Positions 45,201 through 48,840 of a stretch of DNA of 64,000 nucleotides are shown here, one piece after another (positions within the stretch are counted from its first letter, which is position 1; every line of letters starts with the position of its first letter). Made by a program: the position numbers and the translations under genes. Source of the DNA: Ixodes scapularis. Taxonomy: Eukaryota > Arthropoda > Arachnida > Ixodida > Ixodidae. Below the pieces are notes generated by a model. The model made no database searches and was not told the origin of the DNA. It was given only the letters and a program-made list of their open reading frames with translations. The stretch lies in assembly GCF_016920785.2 (NCBI RefSeq), contig NW_024609880.1, forward strand, positions 63,737,830 to 63,801,829. The letters run 5' to 3'.

Positions 45201-46258
45201 TCTCAAATCTAGGCACACTATTTTTCCGTTCCGTTTCGTTCCGAATCAGAATTTGCGGCTTGCGGTTACAAAAGTACGACGACGATAACTTGGCTGGTTT
45301 CATCGGCGTGGTTAACGTGGTTATCTTTCTGTGATCATGCAGTCGCCGATTTCTGTGAGTGCGGCAAGTGTGTTTTATATCGGTGCTTCAATTTGAAACG
45401 AGGGGCTTTACCCGTGAAAAGATTTAGGCATGGCACGGGATTCCGGCCTCCCAACCAACAATTCCTCTCTGGAAGCGGCACAAACAGGATGTTTCGGTTG
45501 TGATTCAAGGGTAGATTGTGTCACAATCGTGAGTAAATCTGCGTGCTATAAAGTTTGTGGCGTTCGTTACTTTTCTTTTTTCTAATTTGTGCATTAGATT
45601 GTTGTGGAATAGTAGGACGAAAAGCTGTTTTTCCCATAGTGTGTCTAACATCACGGCGCTTACATCGGGAGAAAAAACTGCTTTTTTGTCAGCTCCGCGC
45701 CGACCGCACGTCTTTGGCCGAATATATTGAATATTCGAGTGACCAAATACTAGGAATTCGATTCGCGAATCAAATTATTTGGGAACTTTCTATTCGATTC
45801 GAATTCATATATTCGAGTATTTGCACACCCCTTGGACCGAGACTGAAGTGATAATTTCCCGGTACAGGGCAAAGATTAATGGTGTTCAAGTTGGTAATGC
45901 ACTAATATTAGAAATTATAGAACAAGCAGGATTGCCTTGTCCTTGAAAGCTACTAATGGCCACTCATTACATGGATAAGTGAACGGTTGAGTTTGGTGTT
46001 GGAAGTCGGGAATGAGAAAGAGCAGAATGAATAACCTGTAAATAGAGGAAAAGTCTAACCACGTTGAACGACACAAGCACATCCTTCAAAGTCTGGCTTT
46101 TGAAGGGTGTCTGTGTTGTCCCTCATGTTACATGTTTTTTTCTTTTATGTTAGACATGGAAGTTTGAAAGCACTGTCACATTGCTTTGCCAACCATTTTG
46201 TTTATGTTTGTTTCCTTTCTCGCAGGACTTTGACTGGCTCACCAAGTCCAAGATGTAA
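72..46258 (+). CDS. HACL1: HACL1, 2-hydroxyacyl-CoA lyase 1 (3' part; 11 exons, 5' end outside window)
   Basis: Spliced CDS: join(72-279, 4371-4506, 6899-7004, 14103-14186, 22997-23098, 25861-25914, 33416-33516, 35218-35376, 39867-39977, 43369-43555, 46226-46258). The exons total 1281 nt, giving 426 residues and TAA, and every junction is in frame. The product aligns end to end with human HACL1 from about residue 154 of 578. HACL1 is a homologue of bacterial oxalyl-CoA decarboxylase. It uses TPP and Mg2+ in peroxisomes to split 2-hydroxyacyl-CoA into formyl-CoA and a shortened aldehyde. Visible landmarks are the central domain (PTPMGKG), the TPP-binding signature GDS followed after about 25 residues by NN, and a C-terminal SKM, which fits PTS1 (human ends SNM). 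The N-terminal pyrimidine-binding domain with its catalytic glutamate is upstream. No frameshift or internal stop was seen, so the gene looks intact. Confidence 0.96.
857..1227. mobile_element. MITE with 16-bp terminal inverted repeats and internal CRE palindromes
   Basis: TTAGAGCACAGCTCTT at 857-872 is exactly inverted at 1212-1227. The interior has tandem degenerate units of the type TTTAGCGGGGAAATTTTTC (about 955-1055), followed by three TGACGTCA palindromes at 1075-1082, 1108-1115 and 1120-1127. No coding capacity. Related interior sequence recurs near 43790-43990 and 63195-63260. The superfamily is uncertain because no clear target-site duplication is visible. Confidence 0.7.
2464..3548. 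mobile_element. 1.1-kb non-autonomous DNA transposon, perfect 27-bp TIRs
   Basis: The 27 bases 2464-2490 (start TACCGTAATATCCCGAG) are exactly the reverse complement of 3522-3548. Subterminal gggtgggcgatgnctcgg motifs occur at both ends. Flanking TA dinucleotides suggest a Tc1/mariner-like target. The interior is GC-rich (gagcgagccagcgagcg near 2855) and has no transposase. A solo end of the same family lies at 36308-36335, and a diverged member at 6038-6842. Confidence 0.8.
4371..4506 (+). CDS. HACL1: HACL1 exon b
   Basis: The acceptor is aaaaacccag|GTGCC. The split glycine codon (G|GT) continues as ASYARAEKSVREFLESTG, then LPYLPTPMGKGLLPDDHPQC, the most conserved stretch of the central domain (human LPFLPTPMGKGVVPDNHPYC). 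It ends with AGGTCAAA|gtgagt, phase 2, a good donor. The length of 136 nt keeps the frame with both neighbours. Confidence 0.96.
4520..4785 (+). repeat. Dispersed ~250-bp repeat, copy 1
   Basis: It shares an extended sequence with about 13695-13945: both have tgcattcttantgaa, then ttgaaaagtgaagcatg, a ccgc-agctc block, and an A/G-rich tail ending in cttcaa-a-c-acaagag. The type is unknown. The A-rich 3' end suggests a retroposed sequence, but I see no RNA polymerase III boxes I trust. Confidence 0.55.
4786..5360. mobile_element. TA-flanked pogo/Tc1-like MITE (575 bp)
   Basis: The left end, TACAGTCGGCTTGCGTTAAT, is matched in inverted orientation by the right end at about 5333-5360 (reverse complement TACAGTTGACTCGCCTTAAT). 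Both ends begin TA-CAGT, as in the pogo/Tigger group. It contains two internal cttgtaa(c/t)ttgcccacc repeats at about 5128 and 5199. No transposase reading frame. Confidence 0.65.
5700..5970 (+). repeat. tRNA-derived SINE copy (5' part degraded)
   Basis: It contains the family landmarks in order: tRNA-like head remnant with B-box-like ttggattcaatcccc, then gatgagcatcat, actgcgtagtgtacgttaaa, gaccccgggcta, and a tail with acacacgacac. It shares these with copies near 19070, 24630, 35450 and 43020, and with an antisense fragment near 17127. Confidence 0.75.
6038..6842. mobile_element. Non-autonomous element with diverged TIRs and internal degenerate tandem repeat
   Basis: The left end TACTGTAAAATCTCGTAAG pairs with the right end (reverse complement TACAGTAAAATCCTGTAAG). 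Subterminal gcccaccc and gggcaatctctcgg resemble the 2464-3548 element, so this is probably the same superfamily. Most of the interior (about 6150-6680) is a degenerate tandem repeat listed separately. Confidence 0.6.
6150..6680. repeat. Degenerate tandem repeat (unit roughly 60-90 bp)
   Basis: A recurring word order is visible: gcagatcgcggaca, then a variable stretch, then gggaatttgctg/ccactacaaactt, then catgtcacgggaat. It recurs about seven times with many substitutions and unequal spacing. It lies wholly inside the 6038-6842 element. Open frames across it are by-products of the repeat. Confidence 0.6.
6899..7004 (+). CDS. HACL1: HACL1 exon c (followed by a GC donor)
   Basis: Completes the split codon AA|G, then ALQEADVILLLGARLNWMLH and FGRPPRFSAGVKIIQ (human [35 protein letters not shown]). 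106 nt, ends phase 0 at CAG. The donor is CAG|gcaagt, the consensus of GC-AG introns. No GT within the conserved reading frame could replace it. Confidence 0.95.
7035..7069. repeat. Short perfect hairpin, 14-bp stem
   Basis: CCAGACGACACAGA (7035-7048) is exactly inverted at 7056-7069 with a 7-nt spacer, 30 nt downstream of exon c. It may be the end of a foldback element. It is too short and loop-poor for a confident miRNA call. Confidence 0.7.
8311..8408. repeat. Foldback element, ~40-bp arms
   Basis: aaatccctggaaaagagaac at the left is inverted at the right as gttccccttctccagggatt. The arms continue through aagggggacaaagggcaaa / tttgtcctttgcccccctt. Spacer about 18 nt. An intronic foldback MITE. 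Confidence 0.75.
8722..8762. repeat. Short hairpin, 15-bp stem
   Basis: CAGCCTTTCAACTCT pairs with AGAGTGGAAAGGCTG with one mismatch. It sits immediately before minisatellite array 1. Confidence 0.6.
8766..9040 (+). repeat. 12-bp minisatellite array 1 (GTCGTCCTNGAN)n
   Basis: About 20 imperfect copies of a 12-base unit of the form gtcgtccttgag / gtcgtcctagac. The period is a multiple of three, so long frames of Ser-Arg-Thr-Thr or Val-Val-Leu-Glu repeats appear on either strand; these are not genes. Related arrays lie at about 25005-25295 (same orientation) and 37370-37765 (opposite orientation). Confidence 0.85.
9990..10529. repeat. Inverted pair of ~30-bp GC-rich repeats
   Basis: agagccgtatatggggagag...ttggccagt (9991-10020) is inverted at 10499-10529 (actggccaaactctcccaat...). 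Both halves also carry gccgccat / atggcggtc further in (10139, 10394). Either one element with long inverted ends or two opposed insertions of the same repeat. Confidence 0.6.
10889..11535. mobile_element. TTAA-type MITE (piggyBac-like)
   Basis: Left end caaagggatactacaacgaa pairs with right end ttcgttgaagtgtcccttta. The right flank has TTAA (11532-11535); the left target is degraded to TTCA. The ends are of the same AGGGACACT-type as 27030-28700. Confidence 0.55.
12921..13101. repeat. Long foldback hairpin, ~85-90-bp arms
   Basis: CTATAGTCCGTTGCAACCTA at the left is inverted at the right end (taggttgcaacagactatag). The arms run through aagaacgaagggc, gggtaagac, ggccggggaggaggaagcag and meet near 13011 with almost no spacer. 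I estimate only a handful of mismatches per arm. No protein. Confidence 0.85.
13695..13945 (+). repeat. Dispersed ~250-bp repeat, copy 2
   Basis: Second copy of the sequence at 4520-4785: tgcattcttactgaa, ttgaaaagtgaagcatg, a central GC block, and a purine-rich 3' part ending in gcaacaagagaaaagg. Same orientation as copy 1. Confidence 0.55.
14103..14186 (+). CDS. HACL1: HACL1 exon d
   Basis: Acceptor tttctctatag|GTGGAG, donor GAACAG|gtaagc, both strong. It encodes VELLQEELHSSIPSAVALCG and DVGAVAEQ, matching human VDICAEELGNNVKPAVTLLG / NIHAVTKQ. 84 nt, phase 0 to 0. This is the end of the central domain. Confidence 0.95.
14301..14455. mobile_element. TACAGT-type pogo-like MITE, copy 1
   Basis: TACAGTGCAGTCCACTTATA at the left is matched in inverted orientation by atcgttacaagtggattgca at the right. 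Internal agtttctagagtttccagac and cagatacaacgataatc are shared with the copy at 34402-34580. Confidence 0.7.
15730..15759. repeat. Perfect 13-bp hairpin
   Basis: TTCTGGACGGGAC, 4-nt loop ttac, GTCCCGTCCAGAA. It is not followed by a T-run, so it does not resemble a terminator, and none is expected inside this intron. Confidence 0.75.
17105..17126 (+). repeat. Poly-G run (~22 nt)
   Basis: A near-pure G tract directly abuts the antisense SINE fragment. It is a likely length-unstable site and a possible G-quadruplex. Its true length may be mis-assembled. Confidence 0.8.
17127..17215 (-). repeat. Antisense SINE fragment
   Basis: Its reverse complement reads gatgagtctcg..., gtgatcactactgcgtgatg, caggttaaagac, the central part of the tRNA-derived SINE. 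It is embedded in the hAT-like element, so it was probably inserted into or carried by it. Confidence 0.65.
19069..19480 (+). repeat. tRNA-derived SINE, interrupted copy
   Basis: The head (cagtggccgagcttg, agctcggtgcacgtggagcg, cctgggttcaatccct) and body (gatgagcattgtt ... cattactgcatgctgcacat, taaagaccccag) are both present. About 150 bp of unrelated sequence (about 19205-19355) separates them. Confidence 0.7.
22062..22153. repeat. Foldback hairpin, ~43-bp arms
   Basis: ctatgctttacttcgttctg pairs with cagaacgaagcatgg. The arms continue through ggggg-agcatg and ccttataaaattgg / ccaattttataagg with a 6-nt loop (ttcaca). A compact near-perfect palindrome in intron DNA. Confidence 0.8.
22665..22694. 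repeat. Perfect 13-bp GC hairpin
   Basis: GCAGACGGCGGCC, spacer gtag, GGCCGCCGTCTGC. Very stable. It lies about 300 nt upstream of exon e, so it would form in the HACL1 pre-mRNA. Confidence 0.75.
22997..23098 (+). CDS. HACL1: HACL1 exon e
   Basis: Acceptor accctacag|CTGGCG, donor GTCCAG|gtaata. It encodes LATENAKDPWRYPSDTPWWQ and ALRDKVDANAKAVQ, matching human LLEELDKTPWQYPPESKWWK / TLREKMKSNEAAS. 102 nt, phase 0 to 0. This is the linker that enters the TPP-binding domain. Confidence 0.95.
24328..24519. mobile_element. TACAGT-type pogo-like MITE (192 bp)
   Basis: The left end TACAGTCTAAGCTCGTTACA and the right end (reverse complement TACAGTCGAATCTCGTTATA) are inverted repeats. Internal direct copies of gttacaacagac are visible. 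Flanked by TA. Confidence 0.75.
24537..24553 (+). repeat. Poly-C run
   Basis: A C homopolymer of about 17 nt just after the MITE. Like the G run at 17105 it may be length-variable. Confidence 0.8.
24628..24912 (+). repeat. tRNA-derived SINE, most complete copy
   Basis: A-box-like ccgagtgggctaacgc, agctcggagcatgtggagcg, a B-box-like region cctggactcaatccc, then gatgagcatcgtaccagc, cactactgcgtgatgcacgt, taaagaccccaggctagc, and a tail with catacacacaacc. The head is tRNA-like and the body is a shared core. Transcription by RNA polymerase III and mobilisation by a LINE are expected for this class. Confidence 0.8.
25005..25295 (+). repeat. 12-bp minisatellite array 2
   Basis: Units like gacgtcgtccttgag, gacgtcgtcttcga and gtccatggcctc repeat with 12-base periodicity, same orientation as array 1. 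The 3' end has shifted to a catggcctcgtc variant. Derived open frames (Asp-Val-Val repeats) are not a gene. Confidence 0.8.
25861..25914 (+). CDS. HACL1: HACL1 exon f (54-nt, divergent)
   Basis: Found by asking which sequence fills the about 20-residue gap between exons e and g. Acceptor ttccttgttccag|GTACTC, donor AAGCAG|gtttgt, phase 0 to 0. It encodes VLCSSTEVPMNFHVAYKQ, aligning with human [21 protein letters not shown] (the PMN core is shared; the YY pair becomes FH). The exact fit of phase, length and acceptor supports it. The donor is weak and the residues are diverged, so confidence is below that of the other exons. Confidence 0.8.
26072..27010. repeat. Duplicated segment, copy A (uninterrupted)
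   Basis: From aaaatatcagcactccattc to gtcaccgtgatgagactta it matches 30539-32930 throughout, apart from two insertions in the second copy. Minus-strand open frames in both copies read similarly (TAKQKPAERN, LQCRRHWM), so the ancestral repeat may have been protein-coding. I do not recognise the protein. Confidence 0.8.
27030..28700. mobile_element. TTAA-flanked piggyBac-like non-autonomous element (1.67 kb)
   Basis: TTAA then AGGGACACTGACA at 27030-27046, and TGTCAGTGTCCCT then TTAA at 28684-28700. The perfect 13-bp ends with TTAA on each side are the signature of piggyBac-type insertion. No intact transposase. The interior has GC-rich gene-like DNA (27360-27760) and a tRNA-like segment (27842-27906) followed by poly-T. 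Confidence 0.75.
27842..27906 (+). other. tRNA-like segment (tRNA pseudogene or SINE head)
   Basis: Contains agtagctcagtggg (D-arm/A-box-like), cttcacacaccgaagg and ggtccgggttcaatccc (T-arm/B-box). The order and spacing fit a tRNA, but the 5' and 3' ends do not pair into an acceptor stem and the D stem is broken, so it is not a functional tRNA. A T-run follows at 27908. Confidence 0.5.
28706..28805. other. Assembly gap (100 N)
   Basis: Exactly 100 Ns, usually a placeholder for a gap of unknown size. It begins 5 nt after the end of the TTAA element and ends inside a hAT-type subterminal region, so the missing DNA is probably repetitive. No HACL1 coding sequence is missing there, since all exons are accounted for. 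Confidence 0.98.
28806..29003 (-). mobile_element. hAT-type element end, truncated by the gap
   Basis: Read on the minus strand it starts CAGGGTTGGGCAGAAATA and continues with several gtatttggaaatacaaat-type subterminal repeats. The other end is lost in the N gap. Confidence 0.5.
29040..29200 (-). mobile_element. GGAATG-rich hAT-type element end
   Basis: The minus strand begins CAGTGTTGCGGAATGGGC at 29200 and continues with many ggaatgg / ccattcc repeats and the hairpin ggagtgggaatgggcccact. The paired end was not found, so this is a remnant. Confidence 0.45.
30766..31511. mobile_element. TA-targeted (Tc1/mariner-like) MITE inserted in copy B
   Basis: TA|CAGTATAATTCTGTGTAA ... and the right end, whose reverse complement is CCGTATAAACTCGTGTAA|TA-side. 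Copy A reads caaaTAaatgcttcag at the same place, the empty site, while copy B has TA on both sides. The right end also carries gggccgcac inverted at about 31443/31487. No transposase. Confidence 0.75.
31560..32252. mobile_element. TTAA-targeted (piggyBac-like) MITE inserted in copy B
   Basis: Left end GGGGGAACACTGGTCTTGGA and right end (reverse complement GGGGGGACATGGGTCTTTGG) are inverted repeats. TTAA flanks both sides (31556-31559, 32253-32256). Copy A has one TTAA at the matching position (ggtTAAagcattgg context), the empty site. The interior is AT-rich with no coding frame I recognise. Confidence 0.8.
33416..33516 (+). CDS. HACL1: HACL1 exon g (followed by a GC donor)
   Basis: Acceptor gcaatgcccag|ATAGCA. 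It encodes IAELMPKDAVIVNEGANTMD and IGRTMLPNYLPRH, then AG of a split Arg (human QLPRDCFVVSEGANTMDIGR). The EGANTMDIGR core is invariant in the family. The donor is CACAG|gcaagg, a second GC-AG intron. The acceptor choice is made by phase continuity with exon f; AG at 33388-33389 is an alternative but adds residues that do not align. Confidence 0.93.
33711..33836. repeat. Foldback hairpin, ~42-bp arms
   Basis: cccgttgagtgtgtttctta, ccgagcaccagtgaactgcgg pair imperfectly with ccgcagtgtaccggtgctca, atttgaagtacactcaacggg. Spacer about 40 nt. Confidence 0.75.
34402..34580. mobile_element. TACAGT-type pogo-like MITE, copy 2
   Basis: Left TACAGTGCCATCTGTTTATA and right gttataagtgtattgcactgta-type end form inverted repeats. 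The internal agtttctagagtttctagac and cagatacaacgaaaatcagt match the copy at 14301-14455. Confidence 0.7.
35218..35376 (+). CDS. HACL1: HACL1 exon h (TPP-binding GDS motif)
   Basis: Completes the split Arg (AG|G). It encodes LDAGTYGTMGVGMGFALAAA, LWCKGQSPTKRVVCIQ and GDSAFGFSAMEMETAA. LDAGTFGTMGVG is a family signature, and GDSAFGFS is the first half of the TPP/Mg-binding motif (the Asp binds the metal). 159 nt. The donor TGCCAG|gtggga is weak but frame-consistent. Confidence 0.97.
35448..35690 (+). repeat. tRNA-derived SINE copy
   Basis: gtgtgttaacgcaccgg (A-box region), gcagaatcccgggttcgatt (B-box), gatgagcatcacaccggctt, actgcgtggtgcacgtgaaa, gacccctggctagcagtggt, gtctacagcggagacacc. This copy has the best B-box (ggttcgattcc). 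Confidence 0.8.
36308..36335 (+). mobile_element. Solo transposon end, family of 2464-3548
   Basis: taccgtaataccctgagaga plus tagcccacc matches the 27-bp terminal repeat of the 2464-3548 element with a few changes. No inverted partner was found downstream. Confidence 0.5.
36778..37210. mobile_element. Inverted-end element (~430 bp, GC-rich interior)
   Basis: accacggtgtaagata...tcttcaggtgagga (36778-36812) is inverted at about 37179-37210. The interior contains ctcgtgcag, ccgccggcgac and similar GC-rich sequence but no gene. Open frames on both strands here are compositional. Confidence 0.6.
37370..37765 (-). repeat. 12-bp minisatellite array 3 (inverted)
   Basis: Units aggacgacctca / aggacgacttct / aggacaatgcct, the reverse complement of arrays 1 and 2. 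It is interrupted by about 35 bp of unrelated sequence near 37475. Its left flank (ggaccagcgaagttgtt) is the inverse of the right flank of array 1 (agcttcgctggtcttcc), so array and flank moved or duplicated together. Confidence 0.85.
38747..38928. mobile_element. pogo/Tigger-like MITE with perfect 25-bp TIRs
   Basis: TACAGTAAAACCTCGTTATA plus acaaa at the left is exactly inverted at the right end (...tttgttataacgaggtttta-ctgta). 182 bp, TA-flanked, with four internal tataacaaa repeats. The best preserved of the TACAGT group here, so probably the youngest. Confidence 0.85.
39595..39664. repeat. Perfect 18-bp inverted repeat
   Basis: GTAGCAGACTTTTCAGAA (39595-39612) and TTCTGAAAAGTCTGCTAC (39647-39664). 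The 34-nt spacer contains another gacttttcagaa. About 200 nt upstream of exon i. Confidence 0.8.
39867..39977 (+). CDS. HACL1: HACL1 exon i (TPP-binding NN motif)
   Basis: Acceptor ttgcgcttgcag|GTACAAG, donor CTGGT|gtaagt. It encodes YKLPVIVIIMNNAGIYNGFE and EDTWQTFYQSGEDLGL (human YNLPIILLVVNNNGIYQGFD). NN closes the GDS...NN cofactor motif, 25 residues after GD in exon h. 111 nt, ends phase 2. Confidence 0.96.
40213..42312 (-). mobile_element. hAT transposon remnant with exact 8-bp TSD and transposase C-terminus
   Basis: The ends CAGACTTGTACACGTTAC (40213) and gattacgtacaagtctg (42312) are inverted. CTTGAGAC is duplicated at 40205-40212 and 42313-42320. The subterminal regions are rich in gttac/gtaac repeats (40225-40370, 42165-42300). 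The minus strand from about 40620 to 40440 encodes the end of a hAT transposase, so this is a decayed autonomous copy rather than a pure MITE. Confidence 0.85.
40440..40620 (-). pseudogene. hAT transposase C-terminal fragment (dimerisation region), broken
   Basis: The minus strand reads ...HNMALPSSASVQGLFSAAANI-FSKK, a stop (TAG at 40502-40504), then RKMSDATFEGQLLLK. The pattern (ALPSSA.V..LFS.A..I...KR.KMSD) is the conserved C-terminal dimerisation motif of hAT transposases. The in-frame stop and lack of the upstream DDE domain in frame show it is inactive. Confidence 0.8.
43020..43300 (+). repeat. tRNA-derived SINE copy
   Basis: cggtggcggagcgtgttagc (A-box region), cagctcgaagcacgtggagt, ccatgttcaattcccgctcc (B-box), accgcgtgatggacgttaaa, gaccccaggttggcagtgat, gtcttctacagcaagg. 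Close to the acceptor of exon j but not overlapping it. Confidence 0.75.
43369..43555 (+). CDS. HACL1: HACL1 exon j
   Basis: GT|T completes Val; then LPPNSLQPSCRYDRIVSMFG, GKGFHVETVAELRKAFTEAL and ATLDQPTVIDVRISGMAQRK, PQ (human AFGGKGYFVQTPEELQKSLR). 187 nt, ends phase 0 at CAG|gtaggc. Part of the TPP-binding domain and its C-terminal helix. Confidence 0.96.
43786..43990. repeat. Repeat related to the 857-1227 MITE, with GTCACGTGAC
   Basis: Contains tttagtggaaaaattttc, ttttagtggggaacc and ttcttcgctgaacctggcga, diverged copies of the ttagcgggaaa units of 857-1227. GTCACGTGAC lies at 43795-43804 and a second cgtcacgtg about 11 nt downstream. No clear ends. Confidence 0.5.
44000..44198. repeat. 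Long foldback hairpin, ~97-bp arms
   Basis: ctatactcggcgacaacttt at the left pairs with aaagttgtcgcggagtatag at the right. The arms run through gcagtggaaggtacgtccc, gcgtcccctctcccatttt, gagtgtacgc and meet near 44100 (cccatttctgggg). Near-perfect. Lies in the last HACL1 intron. Confidence 0.88.
44327..45832. mobile_element. CGAAT-rich hAT-like element (1.5 kb)
   Basis: The ends AGGGGTGTGCGAATA and the inverted right end (reverse complement AGGGGTGTGCAAATA) differ at one base. Both subterminal regions carry dense ttcgaatcgaat/attcgattcg repeats. No convincing 8-bp duplication (tgacaact versus tggaccga), so it is old or the ends are mis-set. The interior has a GC-rich stretch (44990-45340) without a recognised gene. 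Confidence 0.65.
46226..46258 (+). CDS. HACL1: HACL1 terminal exon with PTS1 (SKM)
   Basis: Acceptor tcctttctcgcag|GACTTT. It encodes DFDWLTKSKM then TAA (human DFHWLTRSNM). The C-terminal Ser-Lys-Met fits the peroxisomal targeting consensus [SAC][KRH][LM] better than human SNM. Confidence 0.97.
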   Translation, partial: DFDWLTKSKM

Positions 46259-46390
46259 TTGCGATTCTCAGAAAGGTTCTATTTTTGTAGACAGATACTA
46301 CGGGTCACATTTAATAAAAAATGTGGTGGTACCTATTTTTTTATTACTTACACTGTTGTAGAGATTGTAAAATAAAAAAAAACTTTGAGA
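46259..46390 (+). other. HACL1: HACL1 3' UTR with polyadenylation signals
   Basis: AATAAA at 46313-46318 and again at 46371-46376, with an AT-rich context between. Cleavage is most likely shortly after one of these; the downstream ttgccgaatatgatgtgctt offers weak G/U content. The UTR is short (about 70-130 nt). Confidence 0.7.
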
Positions 46391-48400
46391 GTCTTGCCGA
46401 ATATGATGTGCTTTGCTTCAGCTCGTTAGAATATGCTCTTCATCTTCTGCAAGTCAGTATAGTGTGGTAAATAATGTGTCACCTGCAGCATTTATCTACA
46501 AGACAACTTGTTCGGTACCCTTTGCCCATCTATTCGTATTTGATTTAGTGGTATGTCTCTAGTCCAGTCATGGGCACGTTACCAGTAAAAAGTAAGTTTT
46601 ACAGTTACCTAGGGGAAAAATGTAACTTTGTTACAGTTATAGTTACTGGTTTCAAAAAGTGACGTGTTACAGTTACTGCAAAAACAGTCACGCCGTTACT
46701 TTCTCGTTACAGTACAAAAATTGGACACAAGGAATCGCCAACCAAAACAATATTATTTTATTTGTTACACTATCTATACAGTGAGAAGAAAGGTAAACTG
46801 AGAAATTAGAAAAATTTAAACCCAAAAAGTGTTTCAATCGGCAGTTCTCCATCACCAGAAAACCGGCAGTTCAGACTGTAACAGCATACAAAAATCAATG
46901 CGAGCTCACAGGTTCGTCAAGTACGAGAAATAGTCGCTTAGACCCAAGTGAAGACAGGCAGTAACCCACTATAAGCAAACGGCAATTACATTTTAAGCTC
47001 AAAATTTAAGCTCCAAATGAAATGTAGTTCTTTCGTTTCCAGTGCGACAAAGAAATACCTTTAAACGGCTCCATCTGCAGTGCATAGTCAACTCTGGCCA
47101 TATTTTGACTTCACTTTGTGGCCACTCTTCTATTAACACCAGTAGTGTACATATCTCTATAATATGTGATGCAGTCTAATGTTCAGCACCTTTAACTTGA
47201 ACACCACTTGAGGTTGAACAGCCCTGCTGTACACCACATGTGCATGCTGAGGTTAAAGGTATGGACAAGACTTTACGAAGAAAAAAGTTCAATATCAATG
47301 TTTCTCAATAAGGGGCTGCAATGCCTTAACTTATCAGTCAAATCAAGGAATAAATACATTTCAATTTTTGATACACAGAAAAGATATTACCCTTTTGTGC
47401 GATGTTTCTTTTATATAGGGCGTTTTGACGCGACGTCGATCCGCCATTTAGCTGCGAGCGAGAAAATGCCTTACGGAAGAAAAGAGGCATGATGAAAATA
47501 AGGTTTTATGCACTATTGATTTGACACTGCTATGTAAATCTTCGTAATACTCGCCTTTAGTATGCACCAGACAGCTCATGACAACAAAATGGTGGACGAA
47601 AAAACGTCGGTGGAAACACCCTGCATGACAGTAAAGCAATTGCATCTCGAATTAGCAATTATTTGTATTCATCTATTTTATCATCATCGTAACCACCATT
47701 CTTCCCTCACCGTGGGTGTGATCTACCATCACTCCTGCCTGTTCACAAGGGGTCCCCTAACATTTGTCATACCTAATGTACACTCCGCGACACTGTGAGA
47801 GTGAACACGTCATTACTGGATTTCTGCCAGAATTGAAGGACTGAACTCGCTTGGAACTATTATGCAATTTGGTGTAAAATAATAGCTACCAAATTAGTTC
47901 TTGCTTGTCTCTCTTTTTTTTTTAGCAAGACACGTGTGCAACAACCAGATTTTTTTTTTTTTTTTTTGCCGAAATATTTTTTTGGTTATGCCAAACATTG
48001 TTGGCGGTAAACACCGATTCTACCTGTGCTGATTCATACTGCTGAACTTTAAGCAAAGGAAATGTGCAAAACAGCAATAGACCAGTTCTCAAAAAGGCCG
48101 CATGTATTGAATTATGGGAATGCCCTGTATGCTCCTCCTCGCTCCCACAGCATCTATCACGTGGCACTGAAGAGGGTAACGCAGCTTGGCTGCGTGCTCC
48201 AAGGTCGCCTTGGCCCGCCCAAGTTTAACTTTGGTTCTGCATAACTCGTTCCTTGGCAGAATCCTTTCAGCACGTCTACGCGTTCCAACGAGTGTCCAAA
48301 GACCCAAAACCTGGACGATGGAATAACGCACGAGCTGGGGGAGTGCGGCTGCCGCTGGTTGGCTGAATTCCATTCGTTCACATTGAAGCTGCCACACACA
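46391..48400. other. Intergenic region downstream of HACL1
   Basis: Holds a solo hAT-type end at 46565 and otherwise AT-rich sequence with no supported gene. Open frames up to about 100 codons here have no recognisable motifs. Confidence 0.6.
46565..46740 (+). mobile_element. Solo hAT-type end, gttac-rich
   Basis: CAGTCATGGGCACGTTACC followed by many gttac/gtaac repeats, the same design as the ends of the 40213-42312 element (CAGACTTGTACACGTTAC). No inverted partner was seen in the window. Confidence 0.5.
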
Positions 48401-48753
48401 CGCACACTACCGGGCCTGCCAAGCGGAGACTCTTGATATCTTTTTTTCATTTTCCCTTCCCAAAGTTGGCACGGTACTCGGAAGAGAGCCGCGGCTCGAG
48501 AGCCGAGAGGCTTCAAAAGGGGAAAGTGTCGTAAAAGTGTCTTCGCGCGCTCCCCTCCAAAGCGATGCAAATGCGGCCGCGTCGCCACCGTGGCCAGAAA
48601 CCCCCAAGTTCGTTGGAAGCTCCGGTGCTGGCGGTGTCTCCGACAACGAGGCTAACCAAAACTCTTTAAAAAAAAAAAGTTAAAAAAAAGAGAGAGGAGG
48701 GTCCTTGTTGTGATCTCGCGAGTCAGCCCAGTCGACAGGCGACGTCGTCGAGA
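48400..48753 (+). promoter_or_regulatory. CpG-rich promoter-like region
   Basis: Frequent CG dinucleotides (cgcggctcgagagccgag, ggccgcgtcgccaccg) begin here after AT-rich DNA and lead into the candidate first exon at 48754. No TATA box in the last 100 nt; a 10-11-nt A run at about 48666-48676. Inference only. Confidence 0.35.
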
Positions 48754-48840
48754 ATGTCGAGCGGGATACGGAGTTGGCTGGAACGTCCGAAGGAGGACGG
48801 CGCCGGACGTCGGAGGATGTCCGCCGACGATGCCTTGCGC
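48754..48840 (+). CDS. Candidate first coding exon of an unidentified gene
   Basis: ATG at 48754 (gtcgagaATGTCG) opens MSSGIRSWLERPKEDG and then a GAGRRRMSADDALR tail before a strong donor, cgc|gtaagt, at 48841 (87 nt, phase 0). It lies in CpG-rich DNA downstream of HACL1 and on the same strand. I do not recognise the protein, and no second exon could be found, so the remaining exons would lie beyond a long first intron. Could equally be 5' UTR or non-coding. Confidence 0.35.

Larger units (their letters stand above)
43556..46225 (+). other. HACL1: HACL1 last intron (2.7 kb)
   Basis: GT-AG, ending in tttcctttctcgcag. Holds CRE/CLEAR-bearing repeat DNA (about 43786-43990), a ~200-bp foldback (44000-44198) and a CGAAT-rich hAT-like element (44327-45832). 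The last 390 nt are unassigned. Confidence 0.85.
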
